Source: a bacterium
GTDB lineage: Bacteria; Bacillota; Clostridia; Lachnospirales; Lachnospiraceae
NCBI GenBank assembly: GCA_004562765.1
Contig: SFRL01000022.1
Location: 1-47,503, forward strand
DNA length: 47,503 bases
Direction: 5' to 3'
Of the stretch, positions 40,606-47,503 are shown in pieces. Position numbers and translations under genes: made by a program. The notes under the pieces were generated by a model. The model was not told the origin of the DNA. It did not search any database and was given only the letters and a program-made list of their open reading frames with translations. Numbering within the stretch: position 1 is the first letter of the stretch; each line of letters opens with the position of its first letter.

Positions 40606-41058
40606 TTATTTTCCAAACCGCTCCTCAACATCAGAGATCAGATCGATCCTCCTTTGATGACGCTCCTCACCGGAAAAATCTGTGGTCAGGAAGGTTTTTA
40701 TAATATCCTTTGCCAGCTCTGCGCCAACGATCCTGGCTCCGATGGCGATCACATTGGCATTGTTGTGCTCACGGATCAGACGTGCGGTCGCTGTATCTGA
40801 AACAGCAGCGGCACGGATACCCTTGACCTTGTTTGCCGCCAGAGAGATGCCCACACCGGTTCCACAGATAAGCACTCCCAGATCTGCCTCTCCGGAAGCC
40901 ACCAGTCTTCCAACCTTTTCGCCGGGAATCGGATAATCAACCGCCTCTCCGGCTGCCACACCTACATCAATGATCTCATTTCCCAGTTCTTTGATCAGAT
41001 CAATGATCACCGGCTTTAATTCTCCTGCTGCATGATCGTTTCCAATTGCAATTTTCAT
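40606..41058 (-). CDS. rpiB: Ribose-5-phosphate isomerase B
   Basis: 150 residues from the ATG at 41058; the longer frame upstream lies over the yqeG-type gene. The enzyme interconverts ribose 5-phosphate and ribulose 5-phosphate. Motifs: IGNDHAAGELK near the start, DYPIPGEKVG, the ICGTGVGIS segment with catalytic C65, and NNANVIAIGARI. The related LacA/LacB galactose-6-phosphate isomerases are shorter in part and lack a pair here. It overlaps the phosphatase gene by four bases (ATGA), so they are one operon. It would link the pentose pathway with the xylose locus nearby, although no shared control is visible. Confidence 0.93.
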   Translation of the reverse strand: MKIAIGNDHAAGELKPVIIDLIKELGNEIIDVGVAAGEAVDYPIPGEKVGRLVASGEADLGVLICGTGVGISLAANKVKGIRAAAVSDTATARLIREHNNANVIAIGARIVGAELAKDIIKTFLTTDFSGEERHQRRIDLISDVEERFGK

Positions 41059-41564
41059 AATTTCTTTCGCTCCTTCTTGAGATAAAAATGTAATACGATA
41101 CGCTCTAAGTATCGTTTGAGAACAATCTGGATCTCCTCCTTCGGGTGGATCGGCTTTACAAGGATCGTATAGATCCCGGCACGGTTGGCACCCCACACGT
41201 CCGTAAAGATCTGATCCCCCACGAACAGCGTCGTATGTACATCCGTCCCCATTTGCTGCATCGCCCGCTCATACCCTTCTCGCTTCGGCTTGCCCGCCTT
41301 GTAAATATACGAGGCACCCGTCACCGCCTCACAGAAGCTCTTTACACGCGGTTCCTTATTATTTGACAGAAGAATGCTCCGAAAGCCCAATGCGTGCAGA
41401 CGCTCAAACAGCGCCTTCGCGCGGTCATCTGCCGGCGCACCATGGGGCACCAGCGTATTATCAACATCAAAGATAATGCCCCGGTAGCCTTTTTTCCGCC
41501 AATTCTCAAAATCGATCTCATAGGTTGAATCCACATATTCTCTCGGATAAAAGGCTTCCAGCAT
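41055..41564 (-). CDS. yqeG: YqeG-family HAD phosphatase
   Basis: 169 residues from the ATG at 41564 with GCAGGAGG before it. HAD class IIIA: motif I is FDVDNTLVPHG (D33 nucleophile, D35), motif II LLSNN, the Lys in AGKPKREG, and motif III FVGDQIFTDVWGANR. Substrates of YqeG are not established; relatives act on phosphatidylglycerol phosphate or sugar phosphates. It is followed by rpiB with a four-base overlap. It has its own promoter after the GH31 gene. Confidence 0.9.
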   Translation of the reverse strand: MLEAFYPREYVDSTYEIDFENWRKKGYRGIIFDVDNTLVPHGAPADDRAKALFERLHALGFRSILLSNNKEPRVKSFCEAVTGASYIYKAGKPKREGYERAMQQMGTDVHTTLFVGDQIFTDVWGANRAGIYTILVKPIHPKEEIQIVLKRYLERIVLHFYLKKERKKL

Positions 41565-41601
41565 CTTCGTGTCCTCCTGCGGTTCTTTTAGCGTCCACCT
41601 T

Positions 41602-41629
41602 ATCATACCACAAATCTACCATTTCGCAA
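41602..41629 (-). promoter_or_regulatory. Promoter of yqeG-rpiB
   Basis: Leftward, TTGCGA (41624-41629), 16 bases and TATGAT (41602-41607), the latter within TGGTATGAT (extended -10). Confidence 0.55.
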
Positions 41630-41641
41630 GAAGCAATCTTT

Positions 41642-43690
41642 TTAAAACTGATATCGCATCGGACCCTCGCCTGTCCGGATGATCGCAAGCTCACTTTCCG
41701 GCTTTTTCTTTAACAAAAGCTTCGCCTGATTCTTCTCATATTCGAATGTTTCAAAATCATCCTCATAGAGTGAGAACTCTGCAGCTTTATCGCCAAACAA
41801 TTCTGCGTGCATCGTAAAAACGGTATCCTTCGTCACGCACTGCACAGGCTCTGCCAGCGGAATGAGCGAGCCGTCCTTCACGTAGACCGGAATACGGTCA
41901 TAGTCTGCTTCTACCTCTATCGTGCGCCCACCGCTCACCTGCTCCTTCGTGAAGAAATCAAACCATTCTCCCTCAGGCAGATACACACTCCTTTTTGTTC
42001 CGTCCTCATAGGTCAGCGGACAGACAAGCATGCTCTCGCCAAACAGATACTCATCATCAATCATACGGGCATTCTCATCCTGCGGATAATCCATGACAAG
42101 CGCACGGATGGGCGGCTTTCCTGTATTTGCATATTCCACAAACGCACTGTAGAGATACGGCAGAAGGCTCATGCGAAGCTCAAACAGCTTTCTGCACTGA
42201 TCCGTATAATATACTGCTGTTTCCATCTCCTCACCTGCAAGATTTTTCTCGATATCCGTCTGCTTCCAGGGCGGGCTCGGGATACGCCAGCTGTTGATCA
42301 GTGCGTGTGCGGAGAATACAACTGTCTGCACACGCCGAAGTAGATCATCTCCATTTACACAATCCCTCACCTCCGGGCACCAGAGCAGACCGGAAAAACC
42401 GGAGTTGACCATACCCCGGATAAACTGCTTGTGATCATACAGATCTGAATACAGCACAAACGGCAACGGCGCTGCCAGCGCACCGGACGAACGCACCTGT
42501 GAGTAGGTTCGTTTGTCTTCTCCCTTAAAAATGCGATAGATCAGATTCTGATAAAGGGTTCCAATGGCAAGATGCATCTGTTCCCCATCCATTCCTGACG
42601 GAAATTCAGTGGAATCCGGAAATGCCCAGTTGGAAGGGTTAAAGTCGGAATTATCGCACTCATCCAGCTTAAATCCCAAAATACCCTTCTTTACAAATTC
42701 CTCCCGATGATGCTCCTCAAACAGCTCGCAGGCCTCTTTTGTCGCAAAATCGGGAACGAGGCCGTTCCACACCTCATAATCACCGCTGTAATCCTTCAGC
42801 TTTTCATAAAACGGTGCCTTCGGATAGACATATACATGCTCCCAGAGATTGAGCTTGTATCCGTTCTCATCCATCTCCTGTATCATTTTATCATGATTCG
42901 GGAACAGCTTTGACCAGCGATACGTGCAGGAATAACTGTGTGAATGCCAGCCGGGTTCCAGACCAAGCACATCCATCGGAAGCTTCTCCTTACGAAACTG
43001 TTCTGCGAACTGCTTTGCCTCCGTCTCGCTGCTGCCGCCGTACATGCGATACCACATGCCCAGTCCCCACATCGGCGGAACACATCCACCGCCGGAAAAC
43101 AGGTTGTAGCGCTGCACGACCTCCATGATATTTCCCTCAAACAGGTAAATCGTCACACCATCTGCAGAAGGGATGTCAATGATCACCTTCCGTTCTTCCT
43201 CTGCTCGCTTGAGTGCATAGATCGCAGCCTCTGAAAATTCCTCATGGTCCTCATTTTCTGCAGTCATCCCACTTGACTGCCCGAGTTCTGTATTCGTGCC
43301 CATCAAAAATGTGGTATATCGAAAGGTATCTACGAACAGACCGTAGCCTGCTGTGGAGATATAAAACGGCACCGGCGCATGCCCCTCTCCGGTATCTGCC
43401 ACCGGATCGGAGTTGACTTTCAGATACCGTCTCTTTCCTGCCTGATCAAACCCCTGCAATTGAAGTCCAAAACCGTAAATATCCTCATTGGTTCGCATCG
43501 GAAGCGTAACCGTAATACCACGTCTGCTCTTTTTCCACCCGATCTCTTCCTCTGTAAATGCTCTGCTGTGGCTGATCGGCACCTCGTCGATCGCCTCTGT
43601 TTTTATCGGGAAGCTGCGAAAGTGTTCCGGTGTCATCTGCTCCGGCTCTCCCAATACCAACTTCCATACTCCTTTTGCTATCTGCTGCAT
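41642..43690 (-). CDS. Glycoside hydrolase family 31 enzyme (alpha-glycosidase)
   Basis: 682 residues without signal peptide, so intracellular. The N-terminal beta domain is about 1-200, the (beta/alpha)8 barrel about 201-545, and C-terminal beta domains follow. The likely nucleophile is D343 in LGFKLDECDNSD; the likely acid/base is D416 in VLYSDLYDH, where most GH31 enzymes have WSGD. GLEPGWHSHSY takes the place of the usual metal-free DWF-type loop, so this is a divergent subfamily. GH31 covers alpha-glucosidases, alpha-xylosidases and others; alpha-xylosidase would fit the pentose locus, but the altered motifs make substrate prediction unsafe. It is the last gene of the operon. Confidence 0.87.
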   Translation of the reverse strand: MQQIAKGVWKLVLGEPEQMTPEHFRSFPIKTEAIDEVPISHSRAFTEEEIGWKKSRRGITVTLPMRTNEDIYGFGLQLQGFDQAGKRRYLKVNSDPVADTGEGHAPVPFYISTAGYGLFVDTFRYTTFLMGTNTELGQSSGMTAENEDHEEFSEAAIYALKRAEEERKVIIDIPSADGVTIYLFEGNIMEVVQRYNLFSGGGCVPPMWGLGMWYRMYGGSSETEAKQFAEQFRKEKLPMDVLGLEPGWHSHSYSCTYRWSKLFPNHDKMIQEMDENGYKLNLWEHVYVYPKAPFYEKLKDYSGDYEVWNGLVPDFATKEACELFEEHHREEFVKKGILGFKLDECDNSDFNPSNWAFPDSTEFPSGMDGEQMHLAIGTLYQNLIYRIFKGEDKRTYSQVRSSGALAAPLPFVLYSDLYDHKQFIRGMVNSGFSGLLWCPEVRDCVNGDDLLRRVQTVVFSAHALINSWRIPSPPWKQTDIEKNLAGEEMETAVYYTDQCRKLFELRMSLLPYLYSAFVEYANTGKPPIRALVMDYPQDENARMIDDEYLFGESMLVCPLTYEDGTKRSVYLPEGEWFDFFTKEQVSGGRTIEVEADYDRIPVYVKDGSLIPLAEPVQCVTKDTVFTMHAELFGDKAAEFSLYEDDFETFEYEKNQAKLLLKKKPESELAIIRTGEGPMRYQF

Positions 43691-43707
43691 AATTCCTCCT
43701 CTTTTAC

Positions 43708-43744
43708 AAAAACTCCACGCCTCGCAGAGAAATGCGTGGCGTGG
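43708..43744 (-). terminator. Intercistronic hairpin before the GH31 gene
   Basis: CCACGCC pairs with GGCGTGG, followed in the leftward transcript by AGTTTTTG. Probably a partial terminator within the operon. Confidence 0.6.
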
Positions 43745-43758
43745 GGCTCAGCCAATGA

Positions 43759-44550
43759 TTAAAGTGCTTCCGTTCCATATACCTCAATCTGTGTCAATGC
43801 CGGAAAGGGTGACGAATCCGGCGATTTTTTCATATCATGCATTTCCATCCAAGAGATCGTTTTTTCCTCAAAGGTGATCTCGTGCGGACGGGAGCTCTTT
43901 TTCATCTTCATGTCCAGTTCACTGCCATCCGAAAAGGTGAAGCTCACCTGCTCCCACCAGTTGTCATGGGGATAATCTGCCCGCGTGTATAATACAATGC
44001 GGTCAACAACTACTTTTCTGCCGAAATCGATCCTAAGCTTTGCATCGTCCTGCATATTGATGCCCCATGATTCGTAGGGCCACTCACCGTGGCATTTGTT
44101 TACCAGCACGCCGTCGATGGCATTCTGCGCTGCAAACACCGACTCGCCTCTCGTCTCCACATTTGCCACTGCATGGGGATAAAGATTTTCTATCTCATGC
44201 TGATCACAGACATTCAATGCGAGATTCCGGTACGCCCTGATCTCAAAATCCTGCACAGTTCTGGCACACAGTAAATGCTTATTCCCGGAAAATGCTTTCG
44301 GAGACAAGTTGATCCGCTTCTCTCCAAATGGGATGCGGTAGGTCACATTTCCGGTCAGATACACAAGTGATCTTCCCAGTGCATCATCCAGCTGCAGCCA
44401 TACATATTGTCCGTCTCCGGCAGTCTCAAGGATGATGATATCTCCCTCCCGGTACTCCTGCGAAAACACAAGATTCACCAGATCCTCGCCCCGTTCCACG
44501 GCAAGCGTCTTCATATTTCGGTCTAATATTTTCAAACAAAGTTCTGACAT
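43759..44550 (-). CDS. Protein with F5/8 type C (galactose-binding-like) domain
   Basis: 263 residues, no signal peptide. The N-terminal half (about 1-115) is a beta domain that I do not recognise (GDIIILETAGDGQYVWLQLD). The C-terminal half (about 120-260) looks like a discoidin/F5-8C jelly roll: VFAAQNAIDGVLVNKCHGEW, then WGINMQDDAKLRIDFGRKVV and RIVLYTRADYPHDNWWEQVS. Such domains bind sugars at Trp and Asn residues. Being cytoplasmic and without a catalytic module it is unusual, and may be an accessory subunit for the GH31 enzyme or an uncharacterised enzyme. It is flanked in the operon by an SDR gene and the GH31 gene. Confidence 0.65.
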   Translation of the reverse strand: MSELCLKILDRNMKTLAVERGEDLVNLVFSQEYREGDIIILETAGDGQYVWLQLDDALGRSLVYLTGNVTYRIPFGEKRINLSPKAFSGNKHLLCARTVQDFEIRAYRNLALNVCDQHEIENLYPHAVANVETRGESVFAAQNAIDGVLVNKCHGEWPYESWGINMQDDAKLRIDFGRKVVVDRIVLYTRADYPHDNWWEQVSFTFSDGSELDMKMKKSSRPHEITFEEKTISWMEMHDMKKSPDSSPFPALTQIEVYGTEAL

Positions 44551-44596
44551 TTTTCTGTTCTTCTCCTATCACCTGATATCGAAAACAACGCCTCTT

Positions 44597-45394
44597 CTAC
44601 TGCGGCTGTTTTCCGATATATGCCAAAATTCCTCCATCCACATACAGAACATGTCCGTTCACAAAATCCGATGCGTCAGACGCAAGGAAGATCGCCGGTC
44701 CTTGCAGATCCTCCAGGGTTCCCCATCTTGCTGCCGGTGTCTTTGCGATAATAAACTGGTCGAAAGGATGTCTGCTTCCGTCCGGCTGGATCTCACGCAG
44801 CGGCGCTGTCTGCGGTGTCGCGATATATCCCGGTCCGATTCCGTTACACTGGATATTGAACTCACCATACTCGGATGCGATATTTCTTGTGAGCATTTTC
44901 AATCCACCCTTTGCAGCTGCATAAGCGGATACGGTCTCACGCCCAAGCTCACTCATCATGGAGCAGATGTTGATGATCTTTCCGTGTCCTTTTTTGATCA
45001 TGCCCGGGATCACTGCCTTTGCCACGATAAACGGCGCGTTCAGATCTACGTCAATGACCTGTCTGAACTCTGCTGCAGTCATCTCGCACATCGGGATACG
45101 CTTGATGATTCCGGTATTGTTTACAAGAACATCGATGGTTCCCACTTCTTCCTCAATCTTCGCTACCATGGCATTGACCTGCTCCTCATTTGTCACGTCA
45201 CATACATAACCGTGTGCCGTGATTCCTTTTTCCGCGTATGCAGCGATCCCCTTATCTACCAGCTCCTGTTTGATGTCATTAAACACGATCGTTGCTCCCG
45301 CCTGTGCATAGGCAGTTGCGATCGCAAATCCGATACCATAAGATGCGCCTGTTACAAGTGCGATTTTTCCTTCTAATGAAAATTTATTTACCAT
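44597..45394 (-). CDS. SDR-family dehydrogenase, gluconate 5-dehydrogenase-like
   Basis: 265 residues from the ATG at 45394 after AGGAGG. A short-chain NAD(P)-dependent oxidoreductase: cofactor loop TGASYGIG (15-22), D66, NNTG (92-95, usual NNAG), catalytic S145, Y158 and K162 (SAYAAAK). The sequence resembles gluconate 5-dehydrogenase and KduD-like enzymes (FNDIKQELVDKG, CDVTNEEQV, GPGYIATPQTAPLR). It would reduce a keto-sugar acid. No uronate isomerase or KDG kinase is in the window, so the pathway is unclear. It is cotranscribed with the ROK-PMI fusion upstream and the F5/8C-like gene downstream. Confidence 0.88.
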   Translation of the reverse strand: MVNKFSLEGKIALVTGASYGIGFAIATAYAQAGATIVFNDIKQELVDKGIAAYAEKGITAHGYVCDVTNEEQVNAMVAKIEEEVGTIDVLVNNTGIIKRIPMCEMTAAEFRQVIDVDLNAPFIVAKAVIPGMIKKGHGKIINICSMMSELGRETVSAYAAAKGGLKMLTRNIASEYGEFNIQCNGIGPGYIATPQTAPLREIQPDGSRHPFDQFIIAKTPAARWGTLEDLQGPAIFLASDASDFVNGHVLYVDGGILAYIGKQPQ

Positions 45395-45489
45395 GATTCT
45401 TTTCCTCCTGATCATCTCCGGGATATGCTTACGGCTTTGCTTCCACACATCCCTGTCATATTTATAGTTTCATATTTTTTTCTTCAGTT

Positions 45490-47382
45490 CTACACGGTTG
45501 ATGCGATCAACAGCAGATTTCCCTCCAGATTCACGTTTCCAAATCCCGCCGGCAGGATCATATGCATACCCTTTCTGACTGCACAGCCATTGATCGTTCC
45601 CTCACCTTCACAGATGGTAACGAGCAGGAACGGATATTCCTGCATAAACTCTGCGCTTCCTTCCAGTTCCATTTTAAAGATATGGTAGTAATTGCAGGTA
45701 TAAATTAAATGGAGATTATTTTTCTCCAATCCGTCTGTCGAGAACACACATGCCCCCGGATCTGCTGCCGGCACCCGGATCACATCCATGCTCTTGTCCA
45801 GATGCAGTTCTCTTGGTTTGCCGTTGGAGAGCCTGTCATAATCATACAGACGGTAAGTAATATCACTGTTTTGCTGTGTCTCCAGAATCAGCATGCCCCC
45901 TTTGATCGCATGGACGGTACCGGGATCGATCTGAACCAGATCGCCTTTTTTCACCGGAACCTCACGAATAAAATCCTTCCATCGACCGTCCCTGATCATG
46001 GACTCCATCTCCTGTCTGGTCTTCGCATGATGCCCCAGAACAATTTTGGCATCCTCCGGGCAGTCTAAAATATACCAGCACTCCGTTTTTCCGAAGGAGC
46101 CGTTCTCATTCCGTAAGGCATATGTATCATCCGGATGCACCTGTATACTCAGATCTGCCTGTGCATCTATGATCTTTGTCAGCAGCGGAAATTTTCCGCC
46201 AGTCATATGTCCAAACAGCTTCGGATGCTTTTCCCACAATTCCGTAAGTCTCATCCCGGCAAACCGGCCGTCTGCAACAATGCCTTCTGCATTGGGATGT
46301 GCAGAGATTCCCCAGCACTCTCCGGTCCGCTCATCAGGCACCTCATATCCATACTCATCCCGAAGCCGTGTACCACCCCATATATTTGCCGTACATTTCG
46401 GCTTCAAAAATATAATTTCTGATTCTTTCTTTGGCTGCGGCTCTAAAAATGCCGCCCCGATCATTCCTGCATCATTTCCCAGCTCTGATGTGACGATCCG
46501 AGCGATCTCACCATGGGCACCGCCAAAACACAGCCGATCTACTCGCTCCTGCACTGCATCTGTCAGATACTCCTTTTGCGCAGACACACCGCCTCCGAGA
46601 ATCACAGCCTCCGGCCGGAAAATATTGATCAGATTTGCGATTCCCGCACTTAAATAGTCCTCATATTCCGCAATGACCGCAGCGGCAGTCTCATCTCCAC
46701 TCTTTTCTGCCGTAAAGATCATTTTTCCATCAATGCGCGACAGGTCACCCTCACTCCACTGTGCCAGCAGCGATTCCGGATGCGCTTGTGCTGCTGCTCT
46801 TGCGATCTCCATCAGTGCGCTTGCGGATGCATAGCTCTCCAGGCAGCCCCTGCGGCCGCATGTACAGCGTTTGCCACCGGAAACGATGACCATATGCCCC
46901 GGCTCGCATCCACCTCTGAGAGGACCCATAAAGATTTTTCTGTCAACGATCACTCCGCCTCCGACACCGGTCCCAAGCGTCAGCAGAATGGCATTTTTCC
47001 TGCCCCTTGCAACGCCGAACAGCACTTCTGCCAGTGCCGCCGCATCCGCGTCATTTGCCAGCGCCATGGGCACATCCAGATAACGGTCTAAGCCATCCAA
47101 AAGCGGTACATTTTCCCATCTGATATTATTGGAATATAATACGGTTCCTGTGTGTGGATCGCAGGTGCCGGGACAGGCAATTCCGATCTGTTCACACACC
47201 TCAACACTCACATCGTTTTCCTGCAACAGCTCCAACACTGCCTGCCCGATGTGAGAAATGATCTCCTCCGGTGTATATCTGTCACTCCCGGTCTCTATCA
47301 CCTTTTTGGCAATAACTTTACCCTCCTCATCCACCAGACCGAGCTTGATCGACATTCCACCGATATCTATACCAATTCTCAT
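45490..47382 (-). CDS. Fusion of ROK-family sugar kinase and mannose-6-phosphate isomerase
   Basis: 630 residues in a single frame. Part 1 (about 1-316) is a ROK sugar kinase: IGIDIGGMSIKLGLV phosphate loop, catalytic D111 in ANDADAAA, TLGTGVGGGVI, and the zinc site H163 with C173, C175 and C180 (CTCGRRGCLE). A short linker (about 312-325) leads to part 2 (about 326-630), a type I phosphomannose isomerase: Q414 and H416 in QVHPDD, E434, H491 in PGTVHAIKGG, and R511 in ITYRLYDYDR. All active residues of both are present. It could turn free mannose into fructose 6-phosphate by one polypeptide. First gene of the leftward operon; AGGAGG precedes the ATG. Confidence 0.93.
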   Translation of the reverse strand: MRIGIDIGGMSIKLGLVDEEGKVIAKKVIETGSDRYTPEEIISHIGQAVLELLQENDVSVEVCEQIGIACPGTCDPHTGTVLYSNNIRWENVPLLDGLDRYLDVPMALANDADAAALAEVLFGVARGRKNAILLTLGTGVGGGVIVDRKIFMGPLRGGCEPGHMVIVSGGKRCTCGRRGCLESYASASALMEIARAAAQAHPESLLAQWSEGDLSRIDGKMIFTAEKSGDETAAAVIAEYEDYLSAGIANLINIFRPEAVILGGGVSAQKEYLTDAVQERVDRLCFGGAHGEIARIVTSELGNDAGMIGAAFLEPQPKKESEIIFLKPKCTANIWGGTRLRDEYGYEVPDERTGECWGISAHPNAEGIVADGRFAGMRLTELWEKHPKLFGHMTGGKFPLLTKIIDAQADLSIQVHPDDTYALRNENGSFGKTECWYILDCPEDAKIVLGHHAKTRQEMESMIRDGRWKDFIREVPVKKGDLVQIDPGTVHAIKGGMLILETQQNSDITYRLYDYDRLSNGKPRELHLDKSMDVIRVPAADPGACVFSTDGLEKNNLHLIYTCNYYHIFKMELEGSAEFMQEYPFLLVTICEGEGTINGCAVRKGMHMILPAGFGNVNLEGNLLLIASTV

Positions 47383-47503
47383 TTTCTGCCTCCTCTAAAG
47401 CTTCTCGTAGTGTCAAAAACTACCCGTTTTTATTGTTCTAAAATCCTTTAAAACCTTGATTTATTGGAGGTTTGCAAATAAAATGAGCAATTACCTCCTT
47501 TTT
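47383..47503 (+). other. Right window edge: possible start of a further gene or mobile element
   Basis: On the + strand, GGAGG (47466-47470) is followed by ATG at 47483, open for seven codons (MSNYLLF) to the edge. GTAGTGTCAAAAACTAC (47408-47424) is an interrupted inverted repeat. AT-rich DNA of this type often flanks insertion sequences, but the segment is too short to judge. No leftward promoter for the ROK-PMI gene stands out. Confidence 0.25.

Overview
The window looks like chromosomal DNA from an anaerobic gut Firmicute of the Lachnospiraceae type. The base composition is middling, spacers are AT-rich and most genes have strong AGGAGG-type ribosome binding sites. Gene content agrees: pyrophosphate-type phosphofructokinase, SmpB with a tmRNA tag ending LAYAA, a YesM/YesN sensory pair, a clostridial xylose-type locus with a fucose-isomerase-like enzyme, and many chemotaxis and second-messenger proteins. 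There are no rRNA or tRNA genes, CRISPR arrays or complete insertion sequences. The species cannot be named from the sequence alone.

Layout. 1-6146: signalling. A sensor kinase (cut by the window edge), its OmpR-type regulator and a small membrane protein form one operon, followed by a transmembrane chemoreceptor and a 7TM hybrid kinase whose ATP-binding domain looks degenerate. 6354-7224: an excisionase/MerR-like DNA-binding protein and an FtsL/DivIC-like division protein. 7453-13114: a housekeeping block, read right to left as secG, rnr (RNase R), ssrA (tmRNA), a double-domain hemerythrin, pfp and smpB. It holds both trans-translation partners and the RNase that works with them. 13283-16670: a CapA-like protein, enolase and GreA, with a large palindromic repeat between eno and greA. 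16731-25299: a degenerate GGDEF/EAL membrane protein, several unknown membrane or secreted proteins, a candidate antisense RNA over a small hydrophobic ORF, a sigma-region-2-like membrane protein, an acyl-CoA ligase, and a PocR-type mini chemoreceptor coupled to an EamA transporter.

25453-39882 is a large pentose-type sugar locus. A LacI regulator diverges from xylB, a DUF4867 gene and a fucose-isomerase-like (XylA-II type) isomerase. Next come a membrane-anchored sugar-binding protein, a YesM-type kinase, a YesN-type regulator and a second sugar-binding lipoprotein, and finally a complete sugar ABC transporter (binding protein, double ATPase, permease). The inferred working is that extracellular sugar is sensed by the anchored binding protein and kinase, YesN switches on the transporter, and the sugar is isomerised and phosphorylated under LacI control.

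39922-47503: EF-P, ribose-5-phosphate isomerase B and a YqeG-type phosphatase, then a second sugar operon read leftward from a ROK-kinase/phosphomannose-isomerase fusion through an SDR dehydrogenase and an F5/8C-like protein to a GH31 glycosidase.

The most unusual items are the ROK-PMI fusion, the candidate type I toxin/antisense RNA arrangement at 19256-19512, the structured RNA between ssrA and the hemerythrin gene, the three-copy palindromic repeat family, the mini PocR chemoreceptor, and the sensory operon with two sugar-binding proteins. No gap above about 300 bases lacks an assigned feature.
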